The position numbers were made by a program, and so were the translations under genes. Shown here piece after piece: positions 1 through 9,347 of a stretch of DNA of 64,000 nucleotides. The notes beneath the pieces are model-generated. The model was not told the origin of the DNA, did no database searches, and saw nothing but the letters and a program-made list of their open reading frames with translations. Position 1 is the stretch's first letter; each line of letters opens with the position of its first letter. Source of the stretch: Allochromatium tepidum. GTDB lineage: Bacteria; Pseudomonadota; Gammaproteobacteria; Chromatiales; Chromatiaceae. The stretch lies in contig NZ_AP024563.1 of the NCBI RefSeq assembly GCF_018409545.1, forward strand, positions 1,194,755-1,258,754, given 5' to 3'.

Positions 1-326
1 TTGACCAGGGCTTTGAGTCGGGCCACCGCCAGCGGTTGATCGCGCAGTCCGAGATGGGCGTCGCGGATGACGATGACATGGTCGTTGAGGGCGTCCCAGT
101 CGAGCAGGGTGTCGAGCGCCGTGGCCAGATCGCACCAGTCGGTCTGGGGTCGCTTGGTGGCGAAATCGACCAGGCCGCGCGCCATGTTCCATTCCAGGAT
201 CTTGCGATCCTCGGCCAGCTCGCGGATCAGCGCATCGGCCTCGGCTTCCTCGTAGGTGAGCAGATAGAGAATCGGGTAATGGGATTCGACGTGGGCGCGG
301 AGGCTGTCTTGGAGTGATTGGGTCAT
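1..326 (-). CDS. AAA-type ATPase, N-terminal part (runs off left edge)
   Basis: The reading frame starts with ATG at 326 and runs leftward out of the window, so only about 108 residues are visible. They begin MTQSLQDSLRAHVESHYPI and contain LYLLTYEEAEADALIREL and a later VIVIRDAHLGL stretch. This resembles the non-catalytic N-terminal region of Ycf46-like AAA ATPases, in which an exposed-strand segment precedes the P-loop domain. The Walker motifs would lie outside the window, so the ATPase call is inferred from that resemblance only. No neighbour to the left is visible. Confidence 0.5.
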   Translation of the reverse strand, partial: MTQSLQDSLRAHVESHYPILYLLTYEEAEADALIRELAEDRKILEWNMARGLVDFATKRPQTDWCDLATALDTLLDWDALNDHVIVIRDAHLGLRDQPLAVARLKALV

Positions 327-367
327 GGTGATTTATCTCAAAAAGATAATAATAAAAGCTTTTTGAA

Positions 368-1369
368 TTACAGTTTAAAATTACTCATTTTGCGGACTAA
401 GCGCATATAAATATACTCTTCATTGCCATCTTTCTTACTACAAAAACCACCAAATCTTCCACTATCGAAGCTGACTGCCGCTACAGCACGATCCGGATTG
501 TCGGCGTCGGACGAAGACGCCCAAAAAAAAGCATCAATCGGTGAATTTGGGAATGCTATTGGATCAATAGTTGGCTTAAGATAATCGCCTTGACAATCTT
601 CCCCCGTATCATTCCACATCTTAGGCTGACAGCTAGAGCAATATACAAGGGTTTTCAGCTCATCAATGGAAGGTAGCCGCCAGTCACGATGTCCAGCATA
701 GCCGCCCTGTCTGTTGAGTTCATCAGTCGCGCTATTTGCCTGATCCCAGTTGTATCTTTCCGCTTCTCCGGTACAAGAATTGTTCTCCCAGGCTTGTCCT
801 AATGAAAAGCGCATCCATTGCAAGTTAGTGTCAACATCCAATACCGTTCCATCACCCAAGTCTCCATAACGACCATTGATAAGATTAAGAATCTCGCACG
901 AATTAAAGATCAGTACACCATTTTTCGATTTTAATATCAATTCCGCGCCTTCCAAACTAGACGAATCGATAGCCAGGAAGCAATTCGTAAACAGTTTTCG
1001 CTCGCCAGGTTTAATCGGCAACACATCCGCAAGTTTGATAACTTTTTTGCCCTCTTCGCTTTGCTTAACTGCGTCGAAAATATTCAAATCGCATGTCGGC
1101 GTTGGGTTGTTAAGCACAGCCGCAATCACCGTATCATCGGCTTCGATGCCAAACACCGCGCACAACCCCTTGAGCAGCGCCGGATCTTTCGCGCCCTCCA
1201 GCGCCTTGACCGCCTCCAACTCATCCTGCAACTTCCGGGAAAACAGCCACTTCGCCAGCAGGCCGCTACGAAAATGATCGAGGATTTCAGGAGTGAAATG
1301 CTCACGCAATTCTTCGACGTTTTTGACTCTTACGCCATCAATAGGCAGATCGAACTTGATGAGTTTCAT
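368..1369 (-). CDS. DUF1566 (Lcl C-terminal) domain protein
   Basis: The 333-residue product has an unrecognised N-terminal half and a C-terminal DUF1566 domain. The hallmarks are the segments GTVLDVDTNLQWMRFSLG, YAGHRDWRLPSIDELKTL and FWASSSD, ending YMRLVRK. DUF1566 domains are found in surface or secreted proteins of unknown function, related to the Legionella collagen-like protein C-terminus. No signal peptide is visible at the chosen start (MKLIKFDLPIDG). The base composition is clearly more AT-rich than the surrounding genes, which suggests acquisition from elsewhere. The N-terminal half has an acidic, helical look (EELREHFTPEILDHF) and may be an adaptor segment; its role is unknown. 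Confidence 0.7.
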   Translation of the reverse strand: MKLIKFDLPIDGVRVKNVEELREHFTPEILDHFRSGLLAKWLFSRKLQDELEAVKALEGAKDPALLKGLCAVFGIEADDTVIAAVLNNPTPTCDLNIFDAVKQSEEGKKVIKLADVLPIKPGERKLFTNCFLAIDSSSLEGAELILKSKNGVLIFNSCEILNLINGRYGDLGDGTVLDVDTNLQWMRFSLGQAWENNSCTGEAERYNWDQANSATDELNRQGGYAGHRDWRLPSIDELKTLVYCSSCQPKMWNDTGEDCQGDYLKPTIDPIAFPNSPIDAFFWASSSDADNPDRAVAAVSFDSGRFGGFCSKKDGNEEYIYMRLVRKMSNFKL

Positions 1370-1480
1370 GAGTGAATCCCGTTAATCCCGTTAATTGTTG
1401 ATGCCTTGATCATAAAGATCGCGCACCATCTGCGGATGCGAGAACAGCAGTTTGTCGCCGGCATCGTGCGTGTTTATGGA

Positions 1481-3070
1481 CTATGCGAACAACTTCAATG
1501 GGTTCAGCTTGCTGAGCACGGCCGCGCCAGCCTCCTTGAGTCCGCCGGTCAGCGTCTTGAGCATGCTTGCTGCCGTTTTGGCCAGGACCTTCCCGCCGGC
1601 ATAGAGCGCATTGCCGATCGGGCTGCCGGCCATGCCCCCCGCCACGCCGCCGACAAAGCCCCCGACCAGCGCCCCCACAGGCCCGAACACCACGCCGATG
1701 GCCGCGCCCTTGGTCATCCCGAGTCCCGCGCCGACGAGTCCGCCCAACGCACTGCTGCTGACCGTGCCCATTGCATCCAGCGCTTCCGGCCCGGTCAACT
1801 CCCCCTTGCCGAGCTTGTACAGGATCTTCGCGTTCTCCAGACCAATGTAAACCGCACTGGTGATCCGGCCGGCCGGAGTGCCCTTGAGCACCGTCCCGAG
1901 CAACCCGTTCTTGGCCGCGACGACGACCGCCCCGGACACTGCGACCTGCACGCCGACATGCTTGCTGCTCTTGATGGAGCTCTGGAAAAACTCCTTCAGA
2001 TCCTCACTGGGCGGCGGATTCTCACGTCCCTGGAGCCGGTTCCAGACCCGCCGCCCGAGAATGCGCGCCCCTTGCAGCCCCGCCGCGACGGTCGCGCCGA
2101 TAAGCGCCTGCTTGCCGATGCCCTTGACGATGTTGATCCGGTTGACGTCGTTCCATTCGTACTGGCGCAGCTCCTGCTCTTTCTGCGCCTTGTAGCGCAT
2201 GGTCGCCAGCTCCTCACGGGTCGGCATCGCCACCTTGACGCCATCGACCTCCAGCGTGCTCGTCACCTTCAGATCCGGAAACTCGCTTTGCACCCGGGCG
2301 ACCTGATCCTCATGCACCAGCAGGGTCGTGCCTTTGGGATAGTCGTGCCGGCGCAGGTTCTGGATGAGATTGTCGGTGTTGGCGTAGGTCTTGACCTGGA
2401 CGTTGGGGATGACCTCGCCGCTCGCGTTGCGCAGGACCAGATCCGGCGAGTTGTAGCCGGTGCTCCCGACGACCTCGGCACGGACGCCGGAGTGGCTGGC
2501 CTGGGCGTTGAGATTGAAGCGGTTGGCGACCTCGGCCTCGGCCATGAAACCGTGCAGGGTCTCGCCTTGGCTGATGTGCCCCGCGCGTGTCGTCACCGCG
2601 TCGCGGAAGCGCTGATTGGCCTCGCCAAGCGCCTGGTCGATCCGCCCGGCATAGTCGCCGACCTGGGCCACACCCGCGATCCCGGCGCCTTCCTGGATGC
2701 GCCTGGCCAGCCAGCTCTCGCGGCTTTTGCCCCGGTCGAGATGTGCCTGGAGCGAAGCCCGAGCGGCATTGGACGCCTCCACCGTGGCGATGATATCGCG
2801 GGCGGTGGATTCGAGCTCGGCCTCGTCGCGCCACAGGGTCGGATACCGGCGAAACTCCGCCGTCAGCCACTCATCGAGCGCCTGCCGATCTTTGTTCTGC
2901 TCATAGGAAGTCACGAAGCGGGTGATGAGTGCGCCGGTCTGCTCGGCGTTGGCTTCGCCGCCGAACGCCTCCTCGGCGATCCGGTCGGCTTGTCGGTCGT
3001 CCTGGTCCTCCGGGGCGCGGAGATCCAGATCCTGAGGGTCGGACGCGGAATCGAGATGCGACTGGGTCAT
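1481..3070 (-). CDS. PD-(D/E)XK-like domain protein with glycine-zipper C-terminus
   Basis: The 529-residue product starts at the ATG at 3070, which has an AAAGGAC ribosome site. The first 170 residues are acidic and helical. The middle holds the segments NSPDLVLRNASGEV and VQVKTY, which fit the spaced Asp and (E/Q)-x-Lys of PD-(D/E)XK nucleases. The C-terminus has a long glycine-rich hydrophobic run (for example GAAIGVVFGPVGALVGGFVG), typical of glycine-zipper membrane-inserting segments. A nuclease-like domain joined to a membrane-inserting tail recalls polymorphic toxins or defence effectors, but that role is inference. No immunity gene is obvious. The gene lies between a DUF1566 gene and an IS91-type remnant, consistent with accessory DNA. 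Confidence 0.5.
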   Translation of the reverse strand: MTQSHLDSASDPQDLDLRAPEDQDDRQADRIAEEAFGGEANAEQTGALITRFVTSYEQNKDRQALDEWLTAEFRRYPTLWRDEAELESTARDIIATVEASNAARASLQAHLDRGKSRESWLARRIQEGAGIAGVAQVGDYAGRIDQALGEANQRFRDAVTTRAGHISQGETLHGFMAEAEVANRFNLNAQASHSGVRAEVVGSTGYNSPDLVLRNASGEVIPNVQVKTYANTDNLIQNLRRHDYPKGTTLLVHEDQVARVQSEFPDLKVTSTLEVDGVKVAMPTREELATMRYKAQKEQELRQYEWNDVNRINIVKGIGKQALIGATVAAGLQGARILGRRVWNRLQGRENPPPSEDLKEFFQSSIKSSKHVGVQVAVSGAVVVAAKNGLLGTVLKGTPAGRITSAVYIGLENAKILYKLGKGELTGPEALDAMGTVSSSALGGLVGAGLGMTKGAAIGVVFGPVGALVGGFVGGVAGGMAGSPIGNALYAGGKVLAKTAASMLKTLTGGLKEAGAAVLSKLNPLKLFA

Positions 3071-3284
3071 GGAATTTGTCCTTTCGTCATGATGGCGTGT
3101 CTGTCGTGGAGCGATACCGGCACGGATCGCGCATTGTATCGTCAACGAAATAAGCGGTGCGACCGGTCGCCAGGGGCGCTCGAACCACATCGGCAAGGAG
3201 TATCGCCCAGCGATGCGATAGTCTGTGTCGCGAAAGCGCCCTTGACTTATGGGCACCTCGCAAAATCCCCGTGGTAAAATCTTG

Positions 3285-3593
3285 GGCGTCAGACACCTTC
3301 GAGCTGACGCCAGAGGCCGTCGCCGCCATCGCTACCATGGCGTGCTCGCGCCAAACGCGCTGCTGCGTGCGGCCGCCATCGCCTTCGGGCCTGAGGTGGC
3401 GGACGCAACAGGCTCACCGACCGCAGTCAGGTCGCCGCCCCGGGCGCCGACCTCCAATGCCCGCTCGCCGGCGCGCGATCTCGCCCGCACGCGGACCGCC
3501 CGCCTGGGCGAGGCGCCCGAGCCGATGCCGGACTGGAGCCTCCTCCAGCAGCCCGAGCCCGACGTCGAATTTGATCAGCGCGTCTCCCGGTAG
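3285..3593 (+). mobile_element. IS91-family transposase remnant (C-terminal fragments)
   Basis: A plus-strand frame reads RRHRYHGVLAPNALLRAA at about 3330 and closes with DWSLLQQPEPDVEFDQRVSR before a TAG at 3591. These are the conserved YHGV-APN block and the C-terminal tail seen in IS91/ISCR-type (Y2) transposases. The segment between them is far shorter than in an intact enzyme and no Y2 motif is present, so this is a dead fragment with an internal deletion. ELTPEA at about 3300 is in another frame, indicating a frameshift. The rest of 3071-3833 holds no gene that I can support. Confidence 0.6.
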
Positions 3594-3833
3594 CCGCCTT
3601 CCTCTGCCACAGAGGGTGCCGCCCCCTGATCTCACGCCTGCCCGCTGCGCCTCAAATCTCCTCCCAAACCCCGCCGAAGCGCGTTCCGACACCTTCGAGA
3701 TGCCCGCACCGTTCTCGGTTGCGCCTTGACCGGCCCTCTGGCCCTCGCTCGCCTCTCGCCCTGACGCCGCCTTGGGCGTGCAGAGGCGCTTGAATTTCCT
3801 ATCCGCGCGGCTTGACGGGAAACAAGATGCGAA

Positions 3834-4410
3834 TCAATGGACACATGGATGGTCACTGGTGAAACGTAAAGCATGGAGATCAATCGCCGCCAGAACGCCC
3901 ATGGCGATGCGGCCCGGTCGCTCGCCGATGCCGGTGACCTCGGCCAGATCGCCGCGCGGATCGACCTCGACGATCTTGGTGCCACGCGCCACCATGACCC
4001 GGTCATGCGTCAAGCCGCGCAGGCACCCGTTGAGCGGGGCGCGCAGCACGCTCGCACCGATATGGGCGACGACCTCTCCGCGCTCAACCGGAGCGCCGAT
4101 GGCGCGATCAGTCTCGAAGAGACCAGCGACCGGAGCGTAAAGATAGCGATCACGGGCATGTCCAGCGATGGGTCGCGGCTCCCCGGCGAGGTCGCGTGTC
4201 GGTCCTTGCTCAAATGAGTCGTCCGAGATCCTCGCCCCAAGCGGTCTCCACTGCCAGGTGCACCTGGCCACCCGCGATGAAGCCCGGCCCGAGACCGATG
4301 GTCAGCGGGGCCGGATGCCGTTGATCCTCGGGAACCTGGCGCTTGCGCATACGCGCATCGACCAGGATCGCGGGCCTGAGTCGCACGAGCACCAGGGGTC
4401 GATTCGCCAT
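3834..4410 (-). pseudogene. YqeB-like (EF2563 family) molybdenum hydroxylase accessory gene, truncated and frameshifted
   Basis: The upstream part starts at 4410 and reads PAILVDARMRKRQ, PLTIGLGPGFIAGG and ETAWGEDLGRLI, then hits a stop at 4210. The sequence resumes in another frame with YLYAPVAGLFETD, NGCLRGLTHDRVMV and GTKIVEVDPRGD. These are the middle and C-terminal blocks of the YqeB/EF2563 family, which accompanies selenium-dependent molybdenum hydroxylases. Removing one T from the TTT near 4212 joins both parts cleanly (RLI-EQGPTRDL). The family's N-terminal nucleotide-binding region is absent because modC begins immediately upstream. The gene therefore has both an N-terminal truncation and a single-base frameshift. 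It sits at the end of the mod operon. Confidence 0.75.
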
Positions 4411-4415
4411 GGATT

Positions 4416-5495
4416 TCAGTCCATCAAAGCTACCGTCTTCACCTGTGCGAAGACCGACAGCCCGACCTGCAGGCCCAGGCGGTTAGCCGAGAGGCGGGTG
4501 ATGCGGGCCAGCAGGGTGGTGTCCTGGGCCTCGCCGAGCGCGAGCTTGACCAGCACCTGGGCCGGCTCGATCTCCCGCAGTTCCTGAATACGCGCGGGCA
4601 GGATGTTGAGAATGGTCGAGCTGGTGGGCTCGACGAGGGCGAGACTGACATCGCGGGCATGGATGCGCACCCGTACCCGCGCCCCCAGCGGACGTTGCAG
4701 ACGGCCGAGCCACAGGTGTCCGCCGGCAAAGGTGACACGGGTCAGGGCATCCTCGTCGTCGTGGCCGGCGACGGTGCATTCGATGAGGGTACTGGCCCCC
4801 TGGTCCTGGGCGAGCGCCAGATCCAGCCGGCTGAACACCTCCGTCACCGTGCCCTGGGCACGCACCCGGCCCTGCTCCAGCAGCACCACGGTATCGGCCA
4901 GGCGGGCGACCTCGTCGGGCGCGTGGCTGACATAGAGCACCGGAATGTCGAGCGCGTCGTGCAGCCGCTCCAGATAGGGCAGGATCTCCTGCTTGCGCTT
5001 GAGATCGAGCGCGGCGAGCGGCTCGTCCATCAGCAGCAGCTTGGGATGCAGCGCCAGCGCACGGGCAATGGCGACCCGCTGACGCTCGCCGCCGGAGAGC
5101 TGATGCGGGCGACGGTCGAGCAGATGGGCGATGCCGAGCAGCTCGACCGCCTGCTCCAGCGCCTGCCGGTCCATCGCGTTACCGACCCGCTTCATTCCAT
5201 AGGCTAGATTGCCGCGTGCGGTCAGATGGGGAAAGAGGCTCGCCTCCTGAAACACATAGCCCAAGGGGCGCTGGTGGGTGGGCCGAAAGGTCTCGCCCTC
5301 CTGCCAGACCTCGCCATTGACCGTCAGATGGCCATCGCGGACCTGGATCAGCCCGGCGATCAGCCGCAGCAGCGTGGTCTTGCCCGAACCGGAGTGACCG
5401 AACAGGGCGGTGACCCCGCGCCCCGGCAGGTCGAGTTCCACGGCAAGCGAGAACTCCGGATAGTCGAGCTGGAAACGCGCCTGGATACGGCTCAT
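4416..5495 (-). CDS. modC: Molybdate ABC transporter ATP-binding protein ModC
   Basis: This is the ATPase of the molybdate importer (359 residues), acting on the cytoplasmic face with ModB. The Walker A motif is GHSGSGKTT (about residues 34-42), the signature is LSGGERQRVAIARAL and Walker B is LLLMDEPLAALD. The C-terminus has a Mop-like molybdate-binding fold (NILPARIQELREIEPAQVLVKL), which is specific to ModC. The start at 5495 (MSRIQARFQLDYPEF) is preferred because it lies next to the modB stop; an upstream in-frame ATG at 5531 would overlap modB by 35 bases. It is the last intact gene of the modA-tauE-modB-modC run. Confidence 0.95.
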   Translation of the reverse strand: MSRIQARFQLDYPEFSLAVELDLPGRGVTALFGHSGSGKTTLLRLIAGLIQVRDGHLTVNGEVWQEGETFRPTHQRPLGYVFQEASLFPHLTARGNLAYGMKRVGNAMDRQALEQAVELLGIAHLLDRRPHQLSGGERQRVAIARALALHPKLLLMDEPLAALDLKRKQEILPYLERLHDALDIPVLYVSHAPDEVARLADTVVLLEQGRVRAQGTVTEVFSRLDLALAQDQGASTLIECTVAGHDDEDALTRVTFAGGHLWLGRLQRPLGARVRVRIHARDVSLALVEPTSSTILNILPARIQELREIEPAQVLVKLALGEAQDTTLLARITRLSANRLGLQVGLSVFAQVKTVALMD

Positions 5496-5496
5496 G

Positions 5497-6177
5497 TCAG
5501 GACCATTTCTTGGTATTGGGTCGCCAGGCATAGAGCGCCAGCAGCACCAGGAAGGAGAAGATCAGCATCACCGCCGCGAGCCGGTGGGCGGCGGCATATT
5601 CCAGGGCCTCGACGTGATCGTAGATCTGCACCGAGGCGACGCGCGTCTCGCCCGGCAGGTTGCCGCCGATCATGAGCACCACGCCGAACTCGCCGACGGT
5701 GTGGGCGAAGGTGAGGATGGCGGCGGTCAGGAAGCCCGGCAGGGCCAGCGGCACCACCACCGTGAAGAAGGCATCGAGCGGCGAGGCGCGCAGCGTGGCC
5801 GCGACCTCCAGCGGTCGCTCGCCGATCGACTCGAAGGCGTTTTGCAGCGGCTGCACCATGAAGGGCAGCGAGTAGAACGCCGAGGCCACCACCAGCCCCC
5901 AGAAGGTAAAGGGCAAGAGACCGATGCCAAGCGCCTGGGTCAGGTGCCCGACCGGACCCTGCGGCCCCATCGCCAGGAGCAGATAGAAGCCCAGCACCGA
6001 GGGCGGCAGCACCAGCGGCAGGGCCACTACGGCGCCGAGCGGTCCCTTCGACCAGTGACGGGTACGCGCCAGCCACCAGGCGATGGGCGTGCCCACCACC
6101 AGCAGGATCAGCGTCACGATGCCGGCCAACCGGACGGTCAGTCCGATGGCTTGCAGATCGCTGTCGGTCAACAACAT
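5497..6177 (-). CDS. modB: Molybdate ABC transporter permease ModB
   Basis: The 226-residue permease starts at ATG 6177 ([19 protein letters not shown]). It has five or so membrane segments and the EAA-type loop for ModC contact ([23 protein letters not shown]), plus the typical [15 protein letters not shown] signature of ModB. It is directly followed by modC and preceded by a TauE/SafE permease gene only 14 bases away. The family moves molybdate or tungstate handed over by a periplasmic ModA. Confidence 0.95.
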   Translation of the reverse strand: MLLTDSDLQAIGLTVRLAGIVTLILLVVGTPIAWWLARTRHWSKGPLGAVVALPLVLPPSVLGFYLLLAMGPQGPVGHLTQALGIGLLPFTFWGLVVASAFYSLPFMVQPLQNAFESIGERPLEVAATLRASPLDAFFTVVVPLALPGFLTAAILTFAHTVGEFGVVLMIGGNLPGETRVASVQIYDHVEALEYAAAHRLAAVMLIFSFLVLLALYAWRPNTKKWS

Positions 6178-6191
6178 GGCATCCTCTCGAA

Positions 6192-7010
6192 TCAGTGGTT
6201 GTGCTGAAAGGTCTTGAAGGCGGAGATCAGCAGGATCGCGCCAAGCAGGGTCGTGAGCAGATGCGCCGGCACCCAGCCGAGCAGCAGTCCGCCGAGCAGC
6301 GCGCCGAGGACCGACCCCGCCGCCATGGTGCCGAACAGGGTCCGCTCGCGTCCCAGGACGGCGAAGGCGTCCGCACGGCTGTAGCGGGCGAAGCCGACGA
6401 GCATGGTCGGCAGACTGACGGCCAGCGAGAGGCTGCCGGCGAGTTTGATGTCCAGCCCGTAGAGCAGCACGATGGTCGGGATCAGCAGCTCGCCACCCGC
6501 CACACCCAGCAGGGCGGCCACCATGCCGATGCCGAATCCGGCGGCAAGCCCCAGGAGCAGGCGCAGCCAGCCCGCCTCGACCAGTACCGCCGCGCCGTCG
6601 CCGAGTCCGAGCCAGGCCTCGGAGAGCAGCAGCAGGGCGAGTCCCACCAGCAGCACCAGGACGACGCGATCGAGCCAGCGGCGCGACATCGTCATCGCAT
6701 GACCCGCCGCCCACCAGGCGCCGATCAGGCTGCCGGCCAGTAGGTTGATGGCCACCCCGGCATGGGTCAGCATCTGCCCGACCGGGATGCTGTCCAGGCG
6801 TGCGACCAAGGCGACGGCTACCACCACCAGGCTCATCGCCTTGTTGAAGATGATGGCCTCCAGGGTCGGGAGCCCGAACCATCCCACCAGGACGGGCAGT
6901 CGAAACTCGGCTCCGCCCAGACCGATGAGCCCGCCGAGGGTGCCGATGAGTCCGCCGGCCAGGAAGCCCTGGCCGGTGCGGATCGGTTGACTGGAGGCGG
7001 CAGCCATCAA
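6192..7010 (-). CDS. TauE/SafE family permease inside the mod operon
   Basis: This 272-residue polytopic protein has the repeated half-motif of the TauE/SafE family: [19 protein letters not shown] near the N-terminus and [19 protein letters not shown] in the second half. The family includes proteins thought to export sulfite, sulfoacetate or other organosulfur anions. It overlaps the stop of the upstream modA by 4 bases and precedes modB, so it is translated as part of the molybdate operon. Placement between ModA and ModB is unusual and suggests a linked sulfur-oxyanion function, for example discharge of sulfate or sulfite that competes with molybdate. That role is inference. Confidence 0.8.
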   Translation of the reverse strand: MMAAASSQPIRTGQGFLAGGLIGTLGGLIGLGGAEFRLPVLVGWFGLPTLEAIIFNKAMSLVVVAVALVARLDSIPVGQMLTHAGVAINLLAGSLIGAWWAAGHAMTMSRRWLDRVVLVLLVGLALLLLSEAWLGLGDGAAVLVEAGWLRLLLGLAAGFGIGMVAALLGVAGGELLIPTIVLLYGLDIKLAGSLSLAVSLPTMLVGFARYSRADAFAVLGRERTLFGTMAAGSVLGALLGGLLLGWVPAHLLTTLLGAILLISAFKTFQHNH

Positions 7011-7777
7011 GGCGCGATGGTCTCGCCGGGCAGCACGAACCCGTAATGGGTCATGATCCGGCGCGACTCGGGACCGCTCATGTAGTCGGCGAACGACTTG
7101 GCGAGCGCGTTATTGGCCGCCCGCTCGGTGATGATGAAGCCCTGCTCCAGCGGCTCATGCAAATCGTCCGGAATCAACCAGTAACCGCCCTTGTCGGCCG
7201 GCTCCGGGTTGAGCGCCAGCGAGAGCGCGATGATGCCGACCTGGGCATTGCCGGTCTGCACGAACTGGGCGGTGTGGGCGATGTTCTCGCCGTAGACCAG
7301 CTTGGGCTCGATCTTGTCCCAGAGCCCGGCGGAGCGCAGCGCCTCTTCGGCGCGCTTGCCGTAAGGGGCGTGCTTGGGATTGGCGATGGCGACGCGGGTG
7401 ATGGCGGGATCGGTCAGGCTCTCCAGCGTCATCTGGCCGGCGTCCAGACTGGGGCTCCAGAGCACGATGCGACCGACGGCGTAGGGCTTGACCTCGGAGG
7501 CGGCGTGACCCTGCTCGGCCAGCGCGCGCGGAAAGGCAATATCGGCCGAGAAATAGAGATCGTAAGGTGCGCCCTGCTGGATCTGGGTGTGGAACTTGCC
7601 GGACGAGCCGTAGATGACGTCGATCTGGTCAGCGGGATGATCCTGTTTGAAGGCGGTGACGATCTCGTCCATGGCGAACTTGAGATCGGCGGCGGCCGCG
7701 ATGGTGAGCTTCTCGGCCTGGGCGGAGAGCGAGAACAGCAGGGCAGTGGCAAGCAGGAGTGTCTTGGTTAGGCGCAT
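7007..7777 (-). CDS. modA: Molybdate-binding periplasmic protein ModA (copy 1)
   Basis: The 256-residue product begins with a signal peptide ([21 protein letters not shown]) followed by [17 protein letters not shown], the usual ModA N-terminus. [18 protein letters not shown] and [15 protein letters not shown] are the ligand-binding Ser/Gly loop and a conserved C-lobe block. It captures molybdate or tungstate and delivers it to ModB. It lies directly downstream of a second modA (7800-8552), with only about 20 bases between them. Confidence 0.93.
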   Translation of the reverse strand: MRLTKTLLLATALLFSLSAQAEKLTIAAAADLKFAMDEIVTAFKQDHPADQIDVIYGSSGKFHTQIQQGAPYDLYFSADIAFPRALAEQGHAASEVKPYAVGRIVLWSPSLDAGQMTLESLTDPAITRVAIANPKHAPYGKRAEEALRSAGLWDKIEPKLVYGENIAHTAQFVQTGNAQVGIIALSLALNPEPADKGGYWLIPDDLHEPLEQGFIITERAANNALAKSFADYMSGPESRRIMTHYGFVLPGETIAP

Positions 7778-7799
7778 GACGGTTTCTCTTTGCTGGGGG

Positions 7800-8552
7800 T
7801 TAGAGTGCGTAGCCGTGCGCGAGGATGACCGCGCGGGCCTGGTCGCCTTTGATGAACTCCATCAATGCCCGGGCGGCCGGGTTGTCCTTCCCGCGCTTCA
7901 GGATCACGGCGTCCTGCTTGAGCGGGGCATGCAGCTCGGCCGGCACGATCCAGTGCGAGCCGGCGGCATACTCGCCATCCTGAAAGATCTGCGACAGCGC
8001 GACGAAGCCGAGCTCGGCATTGCCGGTGGTGACAAACTGATGGGCCTGGTTGATGTTCTCGGCGGTGACGATGCGCGGCTGAAGCCTGTCATAGAGACCC
8101 AGCTTGTTCAGCACCTCGACGGCGGCGGCACCGTAGACGGCGACCTTGGGATTGGCGATCGCCAGATGGCGGAAGCCGTCGCCCTTGAGCACTGCCCCCT
8201 GGTCGTCGATGAGTCCGGGCTTGGTGCTCCAGAGCACCAGGGTGCCGCTGGCGTAGGTGAATTGGCTGTCGGCGACCGCCAGCCCCTCGTCTGCCAGGCG
8301 CTGGGGCGTCGCCTGATCGGTCGCGATCAGGATATCGAAGGGCGCCCCGTTCTTGATCTGGGCGTAAAACTTGCCGGTCGAACCATAGGCGACAACCGCC
8401 TGGTGCCCGGTCGCCTGCGCGAAGGCGGGGGCGATCTTTTCCATCGGGCCGGTGAAGTTGGCCGCGACCGCGACCTTGACCTCGTCGGCGAGCGTGGTGA
8501 AGGTGCTCGCGCTCAGCGCTAAGGCGCCAAGCGCCATCGTCAGTGTTTTCAT
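7800..8552 (-). CDS. modA: Molybdate-binding periplasmic protein ModA (copy 2)
   Basis: The 250-residue product has a signal peptide (MKTLTMALGALALSASTFTTLA) and mature start EVKVAVAANFTGPMEKIAP. GSTGKFYAQIKNGAPFDI and VTTGNAELGFVALSQI match the same blocks as the neighbouring ModA, from which it clearly differs in detail. It is the first gene of the operon and lies just downstream of a palindromic site. Two adjacent binding proteins serving one ModBC suggest different oxyanion preferences, for example molybdate and tungstate. Which copy binds which ion cannot be read from the sequence. Confidence 0.92.
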   Translation of the reverse strand: MKTLTMALGALALSASTFTTLADEVKVAVAANFTGPMEKIAPAFAQATGHQAVVAYGSTGKFYAQIKNGAPFDILIATDQATPQRLADEGLAVADSQFTYASGTLVLWSTKPGLIDDQGAVLKGDGFRHLAIANPKVAVYGAAAVEVLNKLGLYDRLQPRIVTAENINQAHQFVTTGNAELGFVALSQIFQDGEYAAGSHWIVPAELHAPLKQDAVILKRGKDNPAARALMEFIKGDQARAVILAHGYAL

Positions 8553-8598
8553 GTTGGCCTCGATGCAGGTGGTGATCGAATTGTCGGGGATCCGACAG

Positions 8599-8622
8599 CG
8601 TTAGGTCAATAATAGCCTAACG
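8599..8622. promoter_or_regulatory. Palindromic operator upstream of modA, likely ModE-type
   Basis: The arms CGTTAGG (8599-8605) and CCTAACG (8616-8622) form a perfect 7-bp inverted repeat with a 10-bp AT-rich spacer. It sits 47 bases upstream of the first modA and 61 bases downstream of the modE-like gene's end. Size, CG-T-A start and position fit a ModE-type repressor site, though it is not the exact E. coli consensus. Confidence 0.5.
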
Positions 8623-8683
8623 AAGATCCTAAGGCAAAAGCGAGGCCAAACCCAATGACGCCGCGTGCGCGGCCCCCGAAAGA

Positions 8684-9088
8684 TCAGTCGGACAGGGCGC
8701 GCACCGCCTCGATTTCGGCGCTGACAGACGCATTGATACGCGCTTCGAGCGCGTCGTAGCGGAGGATCAAGGCTTCGCCCAAGGGAGTCAGGATCGCGCC
8801 GCCCCCGCCCTTGCCGCCTGTCGCGGTTGCGACAACCGGGCGGCCAAAGCCGACATTGAGCGTTTCGATCAGGAAGCGGGCGCGTTTGTAGGGCATCTTC
8901 AGCGCACGCGCGGCGGCGGAAATCGACCGGGTCTCGCCGATCAGGCGCAGGAGATCGATCTTCCCAGGCCCGATCGAGAGCGCCTCGCCGATGTAGATGC
9001 GCGGACGCACCAGGATGACGGCCGGATTGGCCGCCGTTGATCGCGACGCTCGCACATCGCTTCGCCCATCCGTCGTTGTTCGACTCAT
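8684..9088 (-). CDS. modE: ModE-like molybdate-responsive regulator, DNA-binding domain only
   Basis: The 134-residue product is a winged-helix protein with the ModE N-terminal pattern: IDLLRLIGETRSISAAARAL followed by MPYKRARFLIETLN and GGKGGGGAILTPLGEALI. Full ModE proteins (about 260 residues) add two Mop molybdate-binding domains, which are absent here, so ligand sensing may be lost or supplied otherwise. The ATG at 9088 is preferred over a GTG at 9097 because GAGG lies 10 bases upstream. It is co-directional with the two modA genes, which it probably controls. Confidence 0.85.
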   Translation of the reverse strand: MSRTTTDGRSDVRASRSTAANPAVILVRPRIYIGEALSIGPGKIDLLRLIGETRSISAAARALKMPYKRARFLIETLNVGFGRPVVATATGGKGGGGAILTPLGEALILRYDALEARINASVSAEIEAVRALSD

Positions 9089-9189
9089 TGCCGCCACGCC
9101 TCAAGGTCAGTCAAGGTCAGCGCGGCGCGCTGGGCCTCTCGGATGGCCTGACCCAGACGCGGCGCCGGTTCGACCCCGATGATAGCGAG

Positions 9190-9342
9190 TTACGCGCGGT
9201 TGGTTCCATCCCGATACAGGGCGAGTACCGGCAGACGCGCGGGCGATCGTCCCGGTAACGTTCCGATACGGTAGAGCAACGCCAAGCCGGCCAGTCTGCA
9301 CGTCGTGGTTTCCGGGTTGCGCCGGCGCTTGGGGCGGATCAT
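9190..9342 (-). CDS. Possible small protein (50 residues)
   Basis: A frame from ATG 9342 to TAA 9190 encodes MIRPKRRRNPETTTC and then a hydrophobic and basic tail (RLAGLALLYRIGTLPGRS). It starts six bases after the stop of the upstream rhodanese gene, which suggests it is the last gene of that operon. No family is recognised. It could equally be untranslated tail sequence. Confidence 0.25.
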   Translation of the reverse strand: MIRPKRRRNPETTTCRLAGLALLYRIGTLPGRSPARLPVLALYRDGTNRA

Positions 9343-9347
9343 GGCGT

